Source: Gnetum montanum (taxonomy: Eukaryota > Streptophyta > Gnetopsida > Gnetales > Gnetaceae). From it: a stretch of DNA of 64,000 bases. The position numbers were made by a program, and so were the translations under genes. Positions within the stretch are counted from its first letter, which is position 1; each line of letters starts with the position of its first letter. Where the stretch lies: contig MNCI01036208.1 of assembly GCA_015680685.1 (NCBI GenBank), positions 109,060-173,059 of the forward strand. The letters are read 5' to 3'. Of this stretch, positions 23,823-36,049 are shown one piece after another. The notes beneath the pieces are model-generated. The model saw only the letters and a program-made list of their open reading frames with translations, was not told the origin of the DNA and did not search any database.

Positions 23823-25683
23823 GACTGAATGAAAATTCGTCCTCGAGTTCCTTACAAAATATTGGGAAGGTATGGGATTATTGACTTGAATGGAACTAAT
23901 GGTGAATGAGGTGACATGTGAATGGATCATCATTACAAAACATGGAAAAATTTAGTGTTCATGACAACAAGAGTGAACATTATACATATTTTACATCTAG
24001 CCTTATTTGGCTACTGGGAGAGAAGAGAGAAGAGAGAGAGAAAAGAAGAAGTTTGTTGCTGCTAATGCCAAGATTACGCCTTTTGTTGTCCATCCATAAA
24101 CGCGTCATCAATCTTGTTCTTTGCATAACTGCTTCAGCACCAGTCAATTCCAAGTGTTCCCTCCAGATCCAATCCATTTTTGTATGATTACCATGCACAC
24201 ACACAACACAGTTCTTATATTAGCAAGGGTAAATGAATCATAATGCAATTTATACCTTGCTTTGGTGTAAGGTCTATTGGCTGAGTTGTGCTATGGCTGA
24301 TACAGGTCTGAAGATATAATATTGGTGACTACCCGAGGTGTAGGGGTTAAGAGAAAAATTGAAAAAATTGGACCAGGAACCCCATGACTAAGAGCGAACC
24401 TCTGGTAGTGATAGAATGGAAAAAGATAAGGCATAAGAAAGATGGAGAAAAAGAAACAATAGCCATGCCAATAAAATGGATGTCAAAGATGGAGATGAAC
24501 AAAATAGATGGTGATTGCAGAAATGTTTAAAGGAACGAAATTAACAGATGCACCAAATAGGAATGTTAGTGGGTCCTCCCCAAAGTAGGCTCATGCCCTT
24601 AATGCACTAACAATCCCATATTCAAAGAGTCCATAGGCTCTAGAAATGTCATTCGGAAGCAAGAGTTAAAGTCTTAACTGCAAGAGTTTACCAAAAAGAA
24701 AGCAATGCATCAACCAAAGTATGGACTACTGATACAACCGGCAATGAGATGATAAGTGGGGAAAGAAGGATGGAAAGAAGAGAATGGAATGGAATCTCAA
24801 AAACAAGGTGGTGTACAGCCCCTTATGTGTTAATGGTTAATGTGACTTAGTAGATCTCATTCCAAATTTGACCTCAAATAGACCACATTTAGTGACTTCA
24901 CATCAATACATTTGGCCCATCCATCCACTTGAGGTAACAAGAATGCCTTCACCAAAGAGCCACCACCATTCCAACGAAATGAAAAAAGAAGAAAGTAGGA
25001 AGTGAGAAGGGCCTTAGTTAGAGGGAAAATGTTTATTTTAGTTCCATAACCAGTGCTTGTAGCCTAAATGATTATTTCGTCTAAGGGGTGTGCTTTGAAT
25101 TCTCACTATTTTTTTATTTTTTTTATTTTTTTTTGTGTTTTGCATGAGAACCACACCATGCTAAGACTTATTATTTTTATTAGCTCAACTTCCCAAAAAT
25201 GTGGCAACATTGGAATGGTAAGAAAAATCAAGAAGAAAACATCCAAGCACCCAAGAGGATGGCTAACACAAGTGCATCAAATCCCTTTGAAGTCACACCC
25301 TTTTCAATCCTTGAGTCCTTCCTTAGTTTGAGAAATGCCCAATCATCGATTCATTGATAGTTCTTATTAGTGAGAAAGGGACTGTATAGTTCCAAGCCAA
25401 GAGAGACCATAGAAATTCATGGATGTATGGATGATGTGGACTCATTGTCTATTATATCAAAAGAACCATACCTTAGTACCAACATCATAACTTAAAGGTA
25501 AAAATGAAACATTAGCAATCAATGGGATATAGTTCATACCATCTTTGGAGGACTTATTAAAAACACACAAAGAAATAAAAAAGTATAAACGATGTTGTAA
25601 AATAAAAACAAGAAGAATTAAATAAATTTGTAAAAAAAAAATGTGTAAAAAGAAACTTAAAAAGAAATGAGGGCCTCAATTGA
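23823..25683 (-). other. Element B 3' non-coding region
   Basis: No reading frame with known domains is visible. It aligns block by block with the matching region of element A and with the spacer of element C, for example GGGTCCTCCCCAAAGTAGGC near 24570 against GGATCCTTCCCATAGTAGGC near 36375. A short A-rich repeat region at 25560-25660 corresponds to the TTTTGTTTTACAA repeats of element A. Confidence 0.7.
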
Positions 25684-26620
25684 TTAGCATAGGTGGCTAT
25701 CTCCCCCATGACTGAATTGAAAGGGAGAGGTTTGAAATAGTGAGCGAGATCGTCCTCTCTCAAATGTGCTATGTGCATAGACCATTCTAGGTTCATGATA
25801 AGGATTGGTCAATTTCACATAGACTAGTATTCTCCTATTGGAGTACTCAGTTGGATTTTCTAAGAGTTTCCAACTTCCCTCGATTGGTTGTTTGAAATTA
25901 AGGGTTGGAAGTTGGCGACACTCTTGCTCCAGTGCATTTATGCTTTCTTTGTGGGTGCAAGTTGTTTCCCCAGTTAGTTCCATGCATATTGGTGGGTTGC
26001 TTTCTTGATTAGCTATCAACCATTGGGTGTTTTCTTATTGTGTGGTTGCTACATATAGGCACCTTTGTATGTTAATCTCTAGTGCACACCTATTACATGT
26101 AGAAGATGCTGCATGTTCCTACATGTCATCACCCTTTGTATCATTGTATGTGATGCATGGAACTTTCTTCTTCTCGATCTTCTCATAAGTTTTTTCCTTA
26201 GATATTTCTAGAGAAAGATCACAGATTCCTAGGCATGTGTTTACCGTACTTAGCCATGCCCTTCCCATTATTATTGGGAAGTCCCCTTTGTCATTGTTTA
26301 CTTGGATCACTAGGAAATCTGCTGGGTATGACCAACCACACACAGTGGTAATGATGTATTTCACTAGTCCCAAGGGAATAGTGATGGACTGGTCAGCTAG
26401 CTCTAAGCGAATATTGCTCTCCTTTAGTGGGGGTAGGTTCCAGGCTTTATACATTTCTTGCGATATTAAGTTGACTTTGGAACTTGAGTCAAGAAGAGCT
26501 TTATGTGGTTCATTCCCAGCAACTTGGAGATAGATTAAGGGACTTCTAGGATAAGAGAATTTCCTAGGAAGGTGTCCCACCTTTATTTAGTCAATGATGG
26601 TATGTATTAACATAACTGTA
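25684..26620 (-). pseudogene. Element B protease fused to the pol C-terminal tail
   Basis: The minus strand reads GHLPRKFSYPRSPLIYLQ, the active-site box ALLDSSSKVNLISQ (Gly of the DSG triad is Ser), LELADQSITIPLGLV, and FPIIMGRAWLSTVNT. Two stops follow near 26118 and 26040. The same frame then reads SNPPICMELTGET, ECRQLPTLNFKQP, RILVYVKLTNPYHEPRMVYA and FQTSPFQFSHGGDSHLC before a stop. The RILV/PYHE/AHS block matches the end of integrase in element C (LLVN/PFHE/AHN), so protease and integrase tail are joined with the enzymes between them gone. Without the two stops the joint would be in frame. Confidence 0.82.
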
Positions 26621-27297
26621 TGTGTTGAGCTTTGTTGTTGGTTTAAAGGGAGCTTCGAAGCCTTATTTGATGGAGAGGTGTTTCGAGACTCAAACACTTG
26701 TGGTCGTGAGAGCTTGTTTGGGCTGTTGGTTCTAGAAAAAAGGTCTTCTCTTTGTATGGTTGTCAGAACCAGTAGTGGGTTGAAGGTTTACTACTCTCGT
26801 AGCATTGCATTGCTGTGGTTGAGTGGGGAGTTCCCCTTGCATCGCTGGAGTAGGTGGTAGTGGAGCTATTGGTGTAAGAGTGGCAGACGGATTCGAAGGA
26901 TGGTATGCATGTGGTGTGTCTCTCCCAGGAGAAGGAGTCTTATAGTACTCCCAAGCTTGGTAGTGACATTGTGGGCTTGTGTGACCAACAAAGTCACTTG
27001 GAGAGATTGGCTACTGCACGTAGTAGCCATATGGATCCGGTTGCCAGTAAGGTTATTATTGCCTTGGTGGTGGCATCCCCCATGATTGTGGGTATTGGCA
27101 CTTCTGGTGTTGTTTATAGGTTGTGGTGGAGTTCCACTTGGATAATATGTTAACAGTTGGTGGAACTACCTTGGGTTACCTTGTGGATAAGGTAACTGAT
27201 GGGGTGCTTGCCATTTGTTAAGTCTTGGGTTGAGTGCATACACCCTAGACTCTTGTAGGTGTGAGATTATTGGACAACATCCCTTGGGATGGTCATA

Positions 27298-29140
27298 TTA
27301 GTAGATCTCACATCCACCATCATTATCTATGTCTGAATCCACGACCTCTATTTTACCCTTACCTTTGTTACGTGCATGGTCCAAATCCCTCTTCTTTTTC
27401 TTATCATGGTCACTACTTCGCTCCTTAGACTCCTCTACAATTTTTAAAACAGTTTCAAATCTACTATCTAAGGAGTCCCACATTTGATCTACCTTGGCCG
27501 ACACTTCTATTGTTAGTTTCTGAAGTGGCAAGGTTTTCCTATTCACCAACTCTTCAAGTGGTGACTCATCCTCCTCCTCAAAAAAATCTCACTTCCCTTT
27601 TTCGAAGGGAAGGATCATAGTTATATTCTTCTGCACTTTCTCTCTTTCGTACCTCTCCTTCTTTCTTAGCTACTTGCTTCAAAAATCTATGAACCTCATG
27701 GGACCTAAGCTTAGATAATCTCCCTTGGGCATATGTTCCAAGGGTTCTCCTGGTTTCATGTTTTAGCCCATCTATGAGATGGCGTAGTTGATCCCGTTGA
27801 GCATAACCATGGCTCAGGCAATGATGTAACAATGCATAATATCGGTCCATGGTATCATCCAAGGGTTCATGTATACCCTGCTTCCATCCTTGGATCTGCT
27901 TTCGCAGGTTGGACACTTGGGAGTATGCCTGATATTTATTGTTAAACAGTTCTAACACTGTAATCAACCTTCAAATGGATTCCGGTTCTAAGGACTAGTA
28001 CCAGCTTTCCTCTTCTTTTATGAGTGTCCTTGGAAACAACTTTAACTTTTGCCACTCATTTTTGATATTCTGCAAGGCATAGGCATTGTGAAATGCCTAT
28101 AAGTGATTCTGCGGATCAGCATTGTATCCCCCCTCAAATTGTGGGATATTATTCATGTCTAGTCTCTTGATCCGACTATCTTTTTGGTGCCTTGTAGGTA
28201 TTTTAATGGCCTCCGTAATTTCTAACATGCTTCATGTTGCAGGTAGGGGTTCATTATGATCATTTATCTCATGGCATCTATGATGCCTATGTGGTTTCCT
28301 ACTTTTCCTTTTTCCATTTTGCGATTCCCTAGAATGCCCTCATCCTCGCTCTCAACTCTCTCGTTGAGGTCTCTCATTTTGCTTATCCTTGTCCTCACGA
28401 TGAGGTTCCTTATGACTGCGTCCTGATGTTGAAGGAGAGGGTGAATGGTGCGATGAAGGGGAAGAGGAAGGAGAACCATCACCATGACGATGTTTCCTAC
28501 CTTTCCTTCAGTGATCTCGGCCTTGATCGTGATGACGATCAGAATGCTCACCCTTATCTTGTGTTTGTGTCCCCTCATTGAACACTTGGTGTTCATGGGG
28601 ATCAGAACCAGGGTTGTGTATCATGAAGTGTAGGTTCTGATACACCACCTCCTCACCATCGTTAGGAGGATGAACATAATTTTGTGGAGAACCTATTGAA
28701 ATAGGTTCACCACCCTTAATTTCTCTTATGATGGATGAAGCATTATGGGGTCCTTTGCCCTTTAATGATGTATGGTAACTCTCCTGTCACAAGTCTTGTT
28801 GATGTTGCGCTTATGTGGGATGCTTGTCCCTTATGTTGTAATCACATGCAATGTACTTAGCGTATAACTGCAACATGCCAATTCATGCAAGAGCACGAAG
28901 GAGCATGTTGGGGGAAGCTCTGTTTGGAGGCAACATTACGTTACCCTCCAAGTCTCTCCAACGTAGTTGTTCGTCTTGGTGGAAGGCAAAGGTAAATTCA
29001 TGTATATATTCATCATGATGAATATATACCACACTGAATTGTTGAGGAACTGATGGTTCTTGGTTATGTATGTTGTGCCGATGACTGTCTCTAGTGTTGG
29101 TCCTAGGTAGTGAAGTGCTTTTATGTGGAAAAGAAGACAT
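27298..29140 (-). pseudogene. Element B gag remnant
   Basis: It starts at ATG 29140 (MSSFPHKSTSLPRTNTRDSH) and reads DEQLRWRDLEGNVMLPPN, then a His/Ser/Arg-rich linker, an open stretch at 28596-28264, and the capsid-like core with NKYQAYSQVSNLRKQIQ and YAQGRLSKLRSHEVHRFLKQ (27967-27578). The C-terminal part (27549-27298) is charged. It matches element A along its length. Stops and a frameshift near 27580 disrupt it. Confidence 0.8.
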
Positions 29141-29268
29141 TTTAGTCTTGTTTGCATGCTATTTTTTGTTATGTTATTTTTTTTGTATGATTAATCCTAA
29201 GGATTTGTTTAAGCTTCCCAATTATGTGGATGATTTCCTATGTTCTACTTAGCACACAAACAACTAAG

Positions 29269-29286
29269 TCCCCGACAACGGTGCCA
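29269..29286 (-). other. Primer-binding site of element B, tRNA-Asp
   Basis: On the minus strand it reads TGGCACCGTTGTCGGGGA, the complement of the plant tRNA-Asp 3' end with two mismatches, one base from the LTR. Confidence 0.85.
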
Positions 29287-29287
29287 A

Positions 29288-30071
29288 TGATGAGTGGTGA
29301 GGTACCCCTACACTCAACCATACGAATACGAGCGTTACACGTGCGATTCGGTCGAACTCCAAGGACTAAGTGCTTATGCACCTTATAGAACACTTAAGGT
29401 TAATCAATCATTGTCTTCCTAGACTTACTTTATTGTCACGGTTGTATGGTTAAGTAAGTCTGAGGTACATGATTTTTGTCTTTCATCTTTTTATCGCCTA
29501 TGCTAAGAGAGGAAAGGGTGAAGAGACTACGTAACTAACTTTCACTAACTAAGCTTTAATCGTCCTAGCATCAGTATCCATTCTGACTTGCCATACACAC
29601 CCTGAACTAGTGCAACGCTACTGGGATTACCAAATGTTATTCGTTACTAGGTTACCAAGCGTAGCACACATGCTCGAAGCGGTCGTACTGAATGCACTTA
29701 ACTAGGAGAGTTGAGGGTTGAGATAGATTAATTATCTAATAAATAATTTAAGAATCTTAACATTAATTAAATCCTAATGAGCTTAGTCCATGCACTGCAA
29801 GGTTTAGTAGAAAGTTCATCTTTATTTCTGTACACAAATATGTGCCCAGGTATAATTTGCTCGAATAAAGATCTGTTCACTTTGAGACTCCTATTGCGGG
29901 CACATGGAAATTATTCTATCTTTGGAATGGTAAAACTGCTAGAGTTTTGCTAAGGGTCTAGATTTAGATGAGAAAACAAGGGACAACTACCTCTTATTTA
30001 TAGAATTGGCGATGGGCTATGATATCGTGTTTGCGATATCGCAGGGACCGACGCGATATCGCGTCCCATCA
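29288..30071 (-). repeat. 5' LTR of element B
   Basis: It begins TGATGAGTGGTGAGGTACC and ends CCCATCA on the plus strand. The TATA box for the minus strand (TATAAATA) is at 30002-29995. It carries fewer GATATC palindromes (about 30018-30062) than the 3' LTR. Confidence 0.9.
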
Positions 30072-30076
30072 AAGGG

Positions 30077-30184
30077 TGAGTAGGATCCACTACATCACAT
30101 CAATGATGATGTATGTAGAGCTACGATGTTGTAGATATGATATCATAGATTCCTTATCATGGCTCATCAAAAAAGGTTTTATCA
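30077..30184 (-). repeat. 3' LTR of element C, second part
   Basis: This short end completes the LTR split by element B. It contains a worn ATGATATCAT palindrome near 30138 and ends ATCA before TACCTCTAGAACTAATTGG, which aligns with the polypurine-tract junction of E (TACCCCTATGACTAAATG) and B. Confidence 0.65.
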
Positions 30185-30419
30185 TACCTCTAGAACTAAT
30201 TGGAAACTTGTCGTTGAGTTAAAAAAGAAGAAGGATAGAGTTCCTTACAAAATTAGGAGGTATAATTAAACTATGACATGATTATTTATTTACATGACTA
30301 CTTGACTCTGAATGTCACATTATGGTTTGAGTGGTGTTTTACCAAATTTTAATGCATAGCATGATGGACACAGTTGATAATAAAAAAAATCAAATAAAAC
30401 AAAATAAAAGAGTTATATG

Positions 30420-32700
30420 TAGTCTTCAAGTTCCTAGTAGTGGTGGCTCCTCCATTGGCTTCTTTCCTTTGTCATCGGGCTTCTAAAATTGGTAATGGTT
30501 AAGAAGTGCTTGAAGCTTCTCTTCCTCTAACCTAGGATCATGTAATGTCCATGCAAACTTTGCAATGTTTGATGGAATCAGTACTTCTCATAGGCATGGT
30601 AGCTATAGAAACATCTTATTGGCTTTAACATACTAGGCTGTGAACTACCTCCTCTCTTTTTTAAATGCCTTGGCCACCTTTCTTAATTTCTAATAATTAG
30701 TCATTTGGTGACCTAGGTCTATTGCTACATCTTTTTTACCTTGGTAGTTGGCTTTTACAATTTCTAATTTAGAGTTTGCAACATGTAGTTTTTGTTAGTC
30801 ATATTTTTTGTTTGCAAACTCCTTGTTGTATAATGCATATACAGTAGCTACTTGTTGCTCCATCTTGTTTCTCAATCTACCTACTATTAACATGGCTATA
30901 TTAGCATATCAAGGGTCTACCAACCCCATGTACTTTGTGAGATCTTCAATCTATAGGTTCTTATTGTTTACTTCAGCTTGGTGGACATGGGCTAGGCTAT
31001 CTAGAATTGGCTAGCAATTAGGTGTTTGTGCTATGATTGAATTGATATTTGCCTTGGCCATCTAGATTTCCTTTTCATTAATCTACTTATACATGACCAC
31101 CTAGTCTATAAAGTATCATTTGAGACTTTCATGCTTCTTAGCCTTGTTCTACCATAGGTTAATTTCAATTGCTAATTTTTGATGGATAGCACAAACTTCT
31201 TTCATTCATAAGGTTTGGTTTTCTTTCGTTAATTTATTCATGTCCTGGTTGACTCTAATGAACTATTCTCATAGTTGATGAATACTTTCTTTGAGAACAT
31301 TTTTCTACTTTTCAATATCTATCAACCTTGTATTATTGGTACCAAGTTTCTTATTCTCTTTTTCTAAGGTAGTGATGGTTTTGGCATGTGCATATGTTTG
31401 TGCTTCTACCATAGATGTATTCCATACAACATTTTTCTTATCCATCTCTACTTGGATATTTCTTGCAATGAGCTACCTCAATTATTCTATTCTAAATACA
31501 TCTATCTAGTTTAGGGCTATATACTATGTAGGGTCTCTTCTTTCTGCTTTTAAAGCTGCTAACTTAGCTTGTAACCTCTACACTTTTTTTTCTACATGTT
31601 TTTCCCTTATTTCCATCATGCTTAACTGTTCCTTAATTACAATTAGATTAGATTGAACTATAGTGATATCATTAGGGACATCTTCATGTTATGCTAGAGT
31701 CATAGATGTTTTGGCTAGCATTTCCATATCTCATGTTCTTGTAATATCCACTAGTGACATAATAGAAACATTAAAGGATTTTTTGATGTGATCTGTGATT
31801 ATTTTTGCTACTCCTGCTATATCTTGGTGTTGCATTACCACCATTGTGGCTCCTTTAGTTTCTAGTATAAGCTAGAAAGATGCAACATTTCCTGAAATAT
31901 ATTGTGCCCAATCATCATCCTCTCTTGTCTATAGAGATACCTGCCTACTAGTAGGTCCTGTTGATATAGTAGGCCTTATGGAGTTATCCTTGACTTGGTA
32001 CAATGTAGAACATTCCATTGCTTCCCAACTAATTATTTTTATGATCTACTGCAACTAGTTCATGCAACTTCTTATTATCTAGTTACTAGAATGTTACTTG
32101 CTAACATGGATTCTACTACTCCCTCAGTGCCTACTTGCTTCTCCAGCTAATCCTTCTTTGGTGGCATTGATTTGAAAACCTCTACATAGGATTCATTCTA
32201 GGATTTCCTTGGAACATCATTGGTGTATTCTAGAATTCTTGCTTACTTGGAAAACTTCCTAATGAGGTAAGGAAATGATAGTGTAATTTTTACTATCTTC
32301 TTTTCTTTAAACCTTCTTTGGATTTCTAGAAAGAGAAAATACACTATATTAGTATTGAATTTTCCCATAAGAATCACACTTCCTCTAGTTTCATAAGTGA
32401 AAATTCTATTAAGTCTTTTGGTAGGAAACAAGTGATAAATTATGATCTTGAAGTAATCTTCTCCTTGGTAATTAATTCACTATATTCCTTGTCCTCTTTT
32501 CTATATGCTCCTTGTAGCCATAGCTTCTTTGCATTAGTTTTTGATCTATTGGATATCTATGCTACATTCGCTCTGACATTTGGAATATTAAGTACCTTTG
32601 AAATGGATTCAATGAAGTAAGGCATTGATATTCCTTCAATATTAATAGTAGCATCATCTTGTTTATTTTTAAATGCTAACTATTTAAGTGTATAGATTGA
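30420..32700 (-). pseudogene. Element C extra reading frame, distal copy
   Basis: This is a heavily decayed second copy of the reading frame at 32760-35700. The best evidence is at 32640-32243 on the minus strand: PYFIESISKVLNIPN, then GKFNTNIVYFLFLEIQRRFK and LSFPYLIRKFSK. These line up in order with SYFVETIAKALGLPN, GKFLVNLLQLIFLEMEKFFK and LPFPCLIHKLCK of the proximal copy. DNA similarity continues downstream, for example GATCATGTAATGTCCATG near 30537 against GATCATACATAGCCCACG near 32970. Many stops. Function as for the proximal copy. Confidence 0.65.
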
Positions 32701-32759
32701 TAATGTTTTACAAAAATGTGTGTTCATGAAAACAAAATTGAACACCCTTACAACATATG

Positions 32760-35700
32760 ATAGCTAGACATCTTTGATTGCCAAAGAAAAGAAGAAGATC
32801 AAACAATCCTAGGAGGTGAAGGCTTCTAAGGTGTTAAAGGAACTTTCCCTACCTTTAGTGCATGTGGTGGTTGAGGCTGAGGTGGTTGCAGCTATCATAC
32901 TATAGCTACTACTTTTGGTGAAAGAAAAAAAGCATTGAGCAGTGCTTTCATCTTCTTCTCCTTGGTCTAGGGATCATACATAGCCCACGTGGCATCAAAA
33001 ATGTGAGCTAGTATGGGAACATTCCATGGACAAGACATGATCCAGAATAGCTCCTTGACATTCATAAACCAAGTAGTGAATTGTTTGTGTTTGATGTTGA
33101 ATGCTTTGACAATGTTTTGCAACTTTTGGTAGACATTCATCCTCTTAGTCAAGTTCTCTACAACTAATTGTTGATCTGTGAAGTGCATGTGAAGAAATTC
33201 AAGCTTGAAATTAGTTATTTTCAAATTTTGCTTCATGTCCTTGTGGTGCTTGAAGTCTACCTCATACAAGAGGTAAGAGCTAGCCACTTTCTTCTTAGTT
33301 CTAACCTTGGCCTTTTGATAGTCAGCATTGCCAAGTTTGCATATTGGAGGTTGGCTAACTCCATGTATTCGATCATATCCTTTATCTAAAACTCCTTGAT
33401 ATGGATTTTTACTTTATTATATGTGTTGAGTCCATTAAAGATGGGCTACCACATGTTGCCTTCTTGTTGGAGTTGCTAGAGGGCCTTGTTCATCTTCACC
33501 TTGGCTAGCTAGATTTCTTTTCCATTGACTTCTTTGAGAACCCCAACTTGGCCCCTATGGTTTTTGACATGTTCAAAATTTAGAACCTTATTTTTCTAGG
33601 TGGCTATCTCAATGGCCAATTTTTGATGAAGTGAGAAAATTTCCTACATTAAGAGATTTTTGTTTTTAACAATCAACCTCCTAAAGTCCATGGTCACTTT
33701 GGTAAGCTACTCCTACTGCTATCAACATATCCCACTATTTTTTCTTTTTGGATCTTGACATTTCCTAGGTGATAATTATCTTTGATTAGAATGATGTTCT
33801 CCTTGGGAACCTTTGAGAAGTCCTTCTTAGTGTTATAGGTTATCATCTTTGAGAGGGATGCATCAAATATCACTATCTTCTTTGCATTCTTAGCCACTCT
33901 TAGCTTATTTTGAAGTTGCATGAAAGCTTCATCTCTTATCATAGCCTAGCTGAGAATGGGGGGATTAGCTAGTTAGGCTCTTAGCTCTACAACCTCAATA
34001 GTGACCTATTGGTTCTTGGGCATTGGAAATAAAAATATTATCCCTAGCTTTCAATAGCATTGACTGGGTGGTAGTGATGTTATCTAGGATGTCAAAGACC
34101 TCCAAAAGCACTTTCCTAGTTCCTACTAGATGGTCCAACTCTTCCTCATGTTGGGCTAAGCTAAATCTCCCACTGGTTGCTCTTGTAGACATATATAGAT
34201 CCATGAGTGTAGCAATATTAGGCATGATGGTTGTAGGAGCATTTAATGCCTCCACCACATGATCATCCATCATCTCCATTGTTGTGTCCTACCCTTGGTG
34301 TTGCATCACCAAGATAGTTTTCCCCTTGCCCTCCTCTAGGCACACCAAGAAAGTGGTAGCATTCCCAAAAATATTTGGGAACTATTGTTGTCCTAGGAGG
34401 GACATCATCACTTGGTAGGTGCTAAGATTTGACCTCATAGGCATTTTCATCCTTTGGGTAATTAACAATGGTGTAGTCTCCTCTAGTCAGCTAATGAGTT
34501 TGGTTGCTTTGTTGAGATGGCTTAATGTTGGCTGGTAGACTGATGGCTCACCACCACTTAGTCCTACCTACTGTTGCTTCAAGAGTTGTTCATAGAGCTT
34601 GTGCATGTGCTTAATGGTAGCATGAGCCTTTGATGTTGTTTCATGAGTGAGTGGTGGTGGTGGTTGTAGTCTTCCTATAACTTAGTAGGCACTTTGTCCT
34701 TCATCATCTCCTGCCAAGAGGTAGTAGGAGCATGATGAAGGATGTCATTAGCATAGCAGGCTATGCCTCCCCTCTTGCATAATTTATGGATTAGACATGG
34801 AAAGGGAAGTGACTTCCTCATACACTCATTCTCTTTGAAGAACTTCTCCATTTCAAGAAATATGAGTTGCAGGAGGTTGACCAAAAATTTACCGCTTAGA
34901 GTGGTACATGCATGGGTAGAGAAGATAGTGATTTTGCTCAACCTCACTATTGGACTAAGGTGGTAGGTCATAAGTTTGAAGTTTACCCTCTCTACCTTGA
35001 TGAGTGTACTATACTCCTTATGTTCCACTCCATAGCATCACTGGACACATTCTTTCTTCACCTTGGGATCCACTTGTGTTAAGATTTTTGCAAAGGTTGC
35101 CCCAGTATTTGGTAACCCAAGGGCCTTTGCAATTGTCTCCACAAAGTAGGACACATTGATGTCCTTTATTTTCATTATGGAATTAGCTTTCTTATTTTTC
35201 TAGAAGAGGTATGTTTTCCCCATATACTGTTCCCTACTAGAAGTAAGAATAGGCCACATGGGAGAGCTTTAAAGTTGTGTTCTAACTTCTTTTGGTGCTA
35301 AGTCCAAGAAAGGACCAAAGTTAAGTTCTTAAAGAATCGAACCTGTAACCTCCTTGGGATTGATTTACCTTAGGTAGGGTTTAGTTAAAGTAACTTCTAA
35401 GTTTGGTTCTAGACTAGGCACCTCATCACAATGTGATTACCTAGCCTTAGCTATGGGAATCTATTGGATAGATTCAAGATCATGCTCCTCCCAAAGAGGT
35501 CTTGTTGCATGTGTTTCTACTGCTTCCTTTGGAGTTACTACAATTATTGTCCCCTTCTTCCCCTAGGTTTCTTTTTCCTTAGTTGGGATGATCCTTCCTT
35601 CTACAAGCATTTATCCCTTGTTTTAGGTGACATTTACAATCACAACATAGCCAAGGATTAGTGTTTGATGTGTAACTTAGACAATTTGATACCTTATCTT
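32760..35700 (-). pseudogene. Element C extra reading frame, proximal copy (Athila-type 3' frame)
   Basis: On the minus strand the first half (35160-34675) reads SYFVETIAKALGLPN, LSGKFLVNLLQLIFLEMEK and SLPFPCLIHKLCKRGG. The PFPxLIxxLCxRxG pattern resembles the 'putative plant transposon protein' domain (Pfam Transposase_32) found in plant gypsy extra frames. The second half (34279-32967) is rich in Leu, Lys, Glu and Asn with heptad-like spacing, probably a coiled coil, and ends near ATWAMYDP. Athila elements are known to carry an extra, sometimes env-like, frame here. No signal peptide or convincing membrane segment is visible, so an envelope role is not supported. Numerous stops. An internal TATA-like box lies about 350-400 bases upstream. 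Confidence 0.65.
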
Positions 35701-36040
35701 CTTTGATCAATTAGACTTGGGCTAAGTTGTGATTATGGTAGATTAACTATTTTAATATTATTTTACTATTATTTTATTTTTAATAGCCACTAGAGTTCAT
35801 TGAGAAGGTTTAGCTTTCATGAGTTAGTGGTTTTTCATAATATTCTATTAGTTAAACCTTGTGAAAGTTTGAAAAATTTCAATTTTTTTTGTTAAAAACC
35901 TATGGTTTACAACCCCCATGACGTAAAGCTTACCTTTGGTTACAGGTTACAGGCTTGGGAAGACTTTGGAATTAGAAAACTATAAACACTCCTTGGGAAT
36001 TAAAGAGGAAAATGTAAAAAAATGGCTAAGTTCACATTGC

Positions 36041-36048
36041 TATTTATA
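36041..36048 (-). promoter_or_regulatory. Internal TATA-like box upstream of the extra frame of element C
   Basis: TATAAATA on the minus strand, with repeated GATGCATTGATGCATC-like palindromic sequence just upstream of it (36065-36095). The C/D and D/E LTRs and element E near 54311 show the same pairing of TATA box and CATCAATG-type repeats. A consensus splice donor (AGGTAAGC, near 35932) follows before the reading frame. Promoter activity is inferred. Confidence 0.4.
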
Positions 36049-36049
36049 G

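Larger units (their letters stand above)
23021..30071 (-). mobile_element. Element B: complete gag-protease retrotransposon nested in the LTR of element C
   Basis: The LTRs are 23021-23813 and 29288-30071, with a perfect 5-base duplication AAGGG at 23016-23020 and 30072-30076. The internal region (5474 bases) holds a primer-binding site for tRNA-Asp, gag, a protease joined to the pol tail, and a non-coding 3' region ending in a polypurine tract. RT, RNase H and integrase are absent. It is 7 bases shorter than element A and has the same map. Insertion into the LTR of C makes it younger than C. Confidence 0.92.

Noticed and set aside
32760-35700. Envelope protein in element C
   Set aside because: No signal peptide, glycoprotein-like cysteine pattern or convincing membrane segment is visible; the recognisable block is of the plant Transposase_32 type with a coiled coil.
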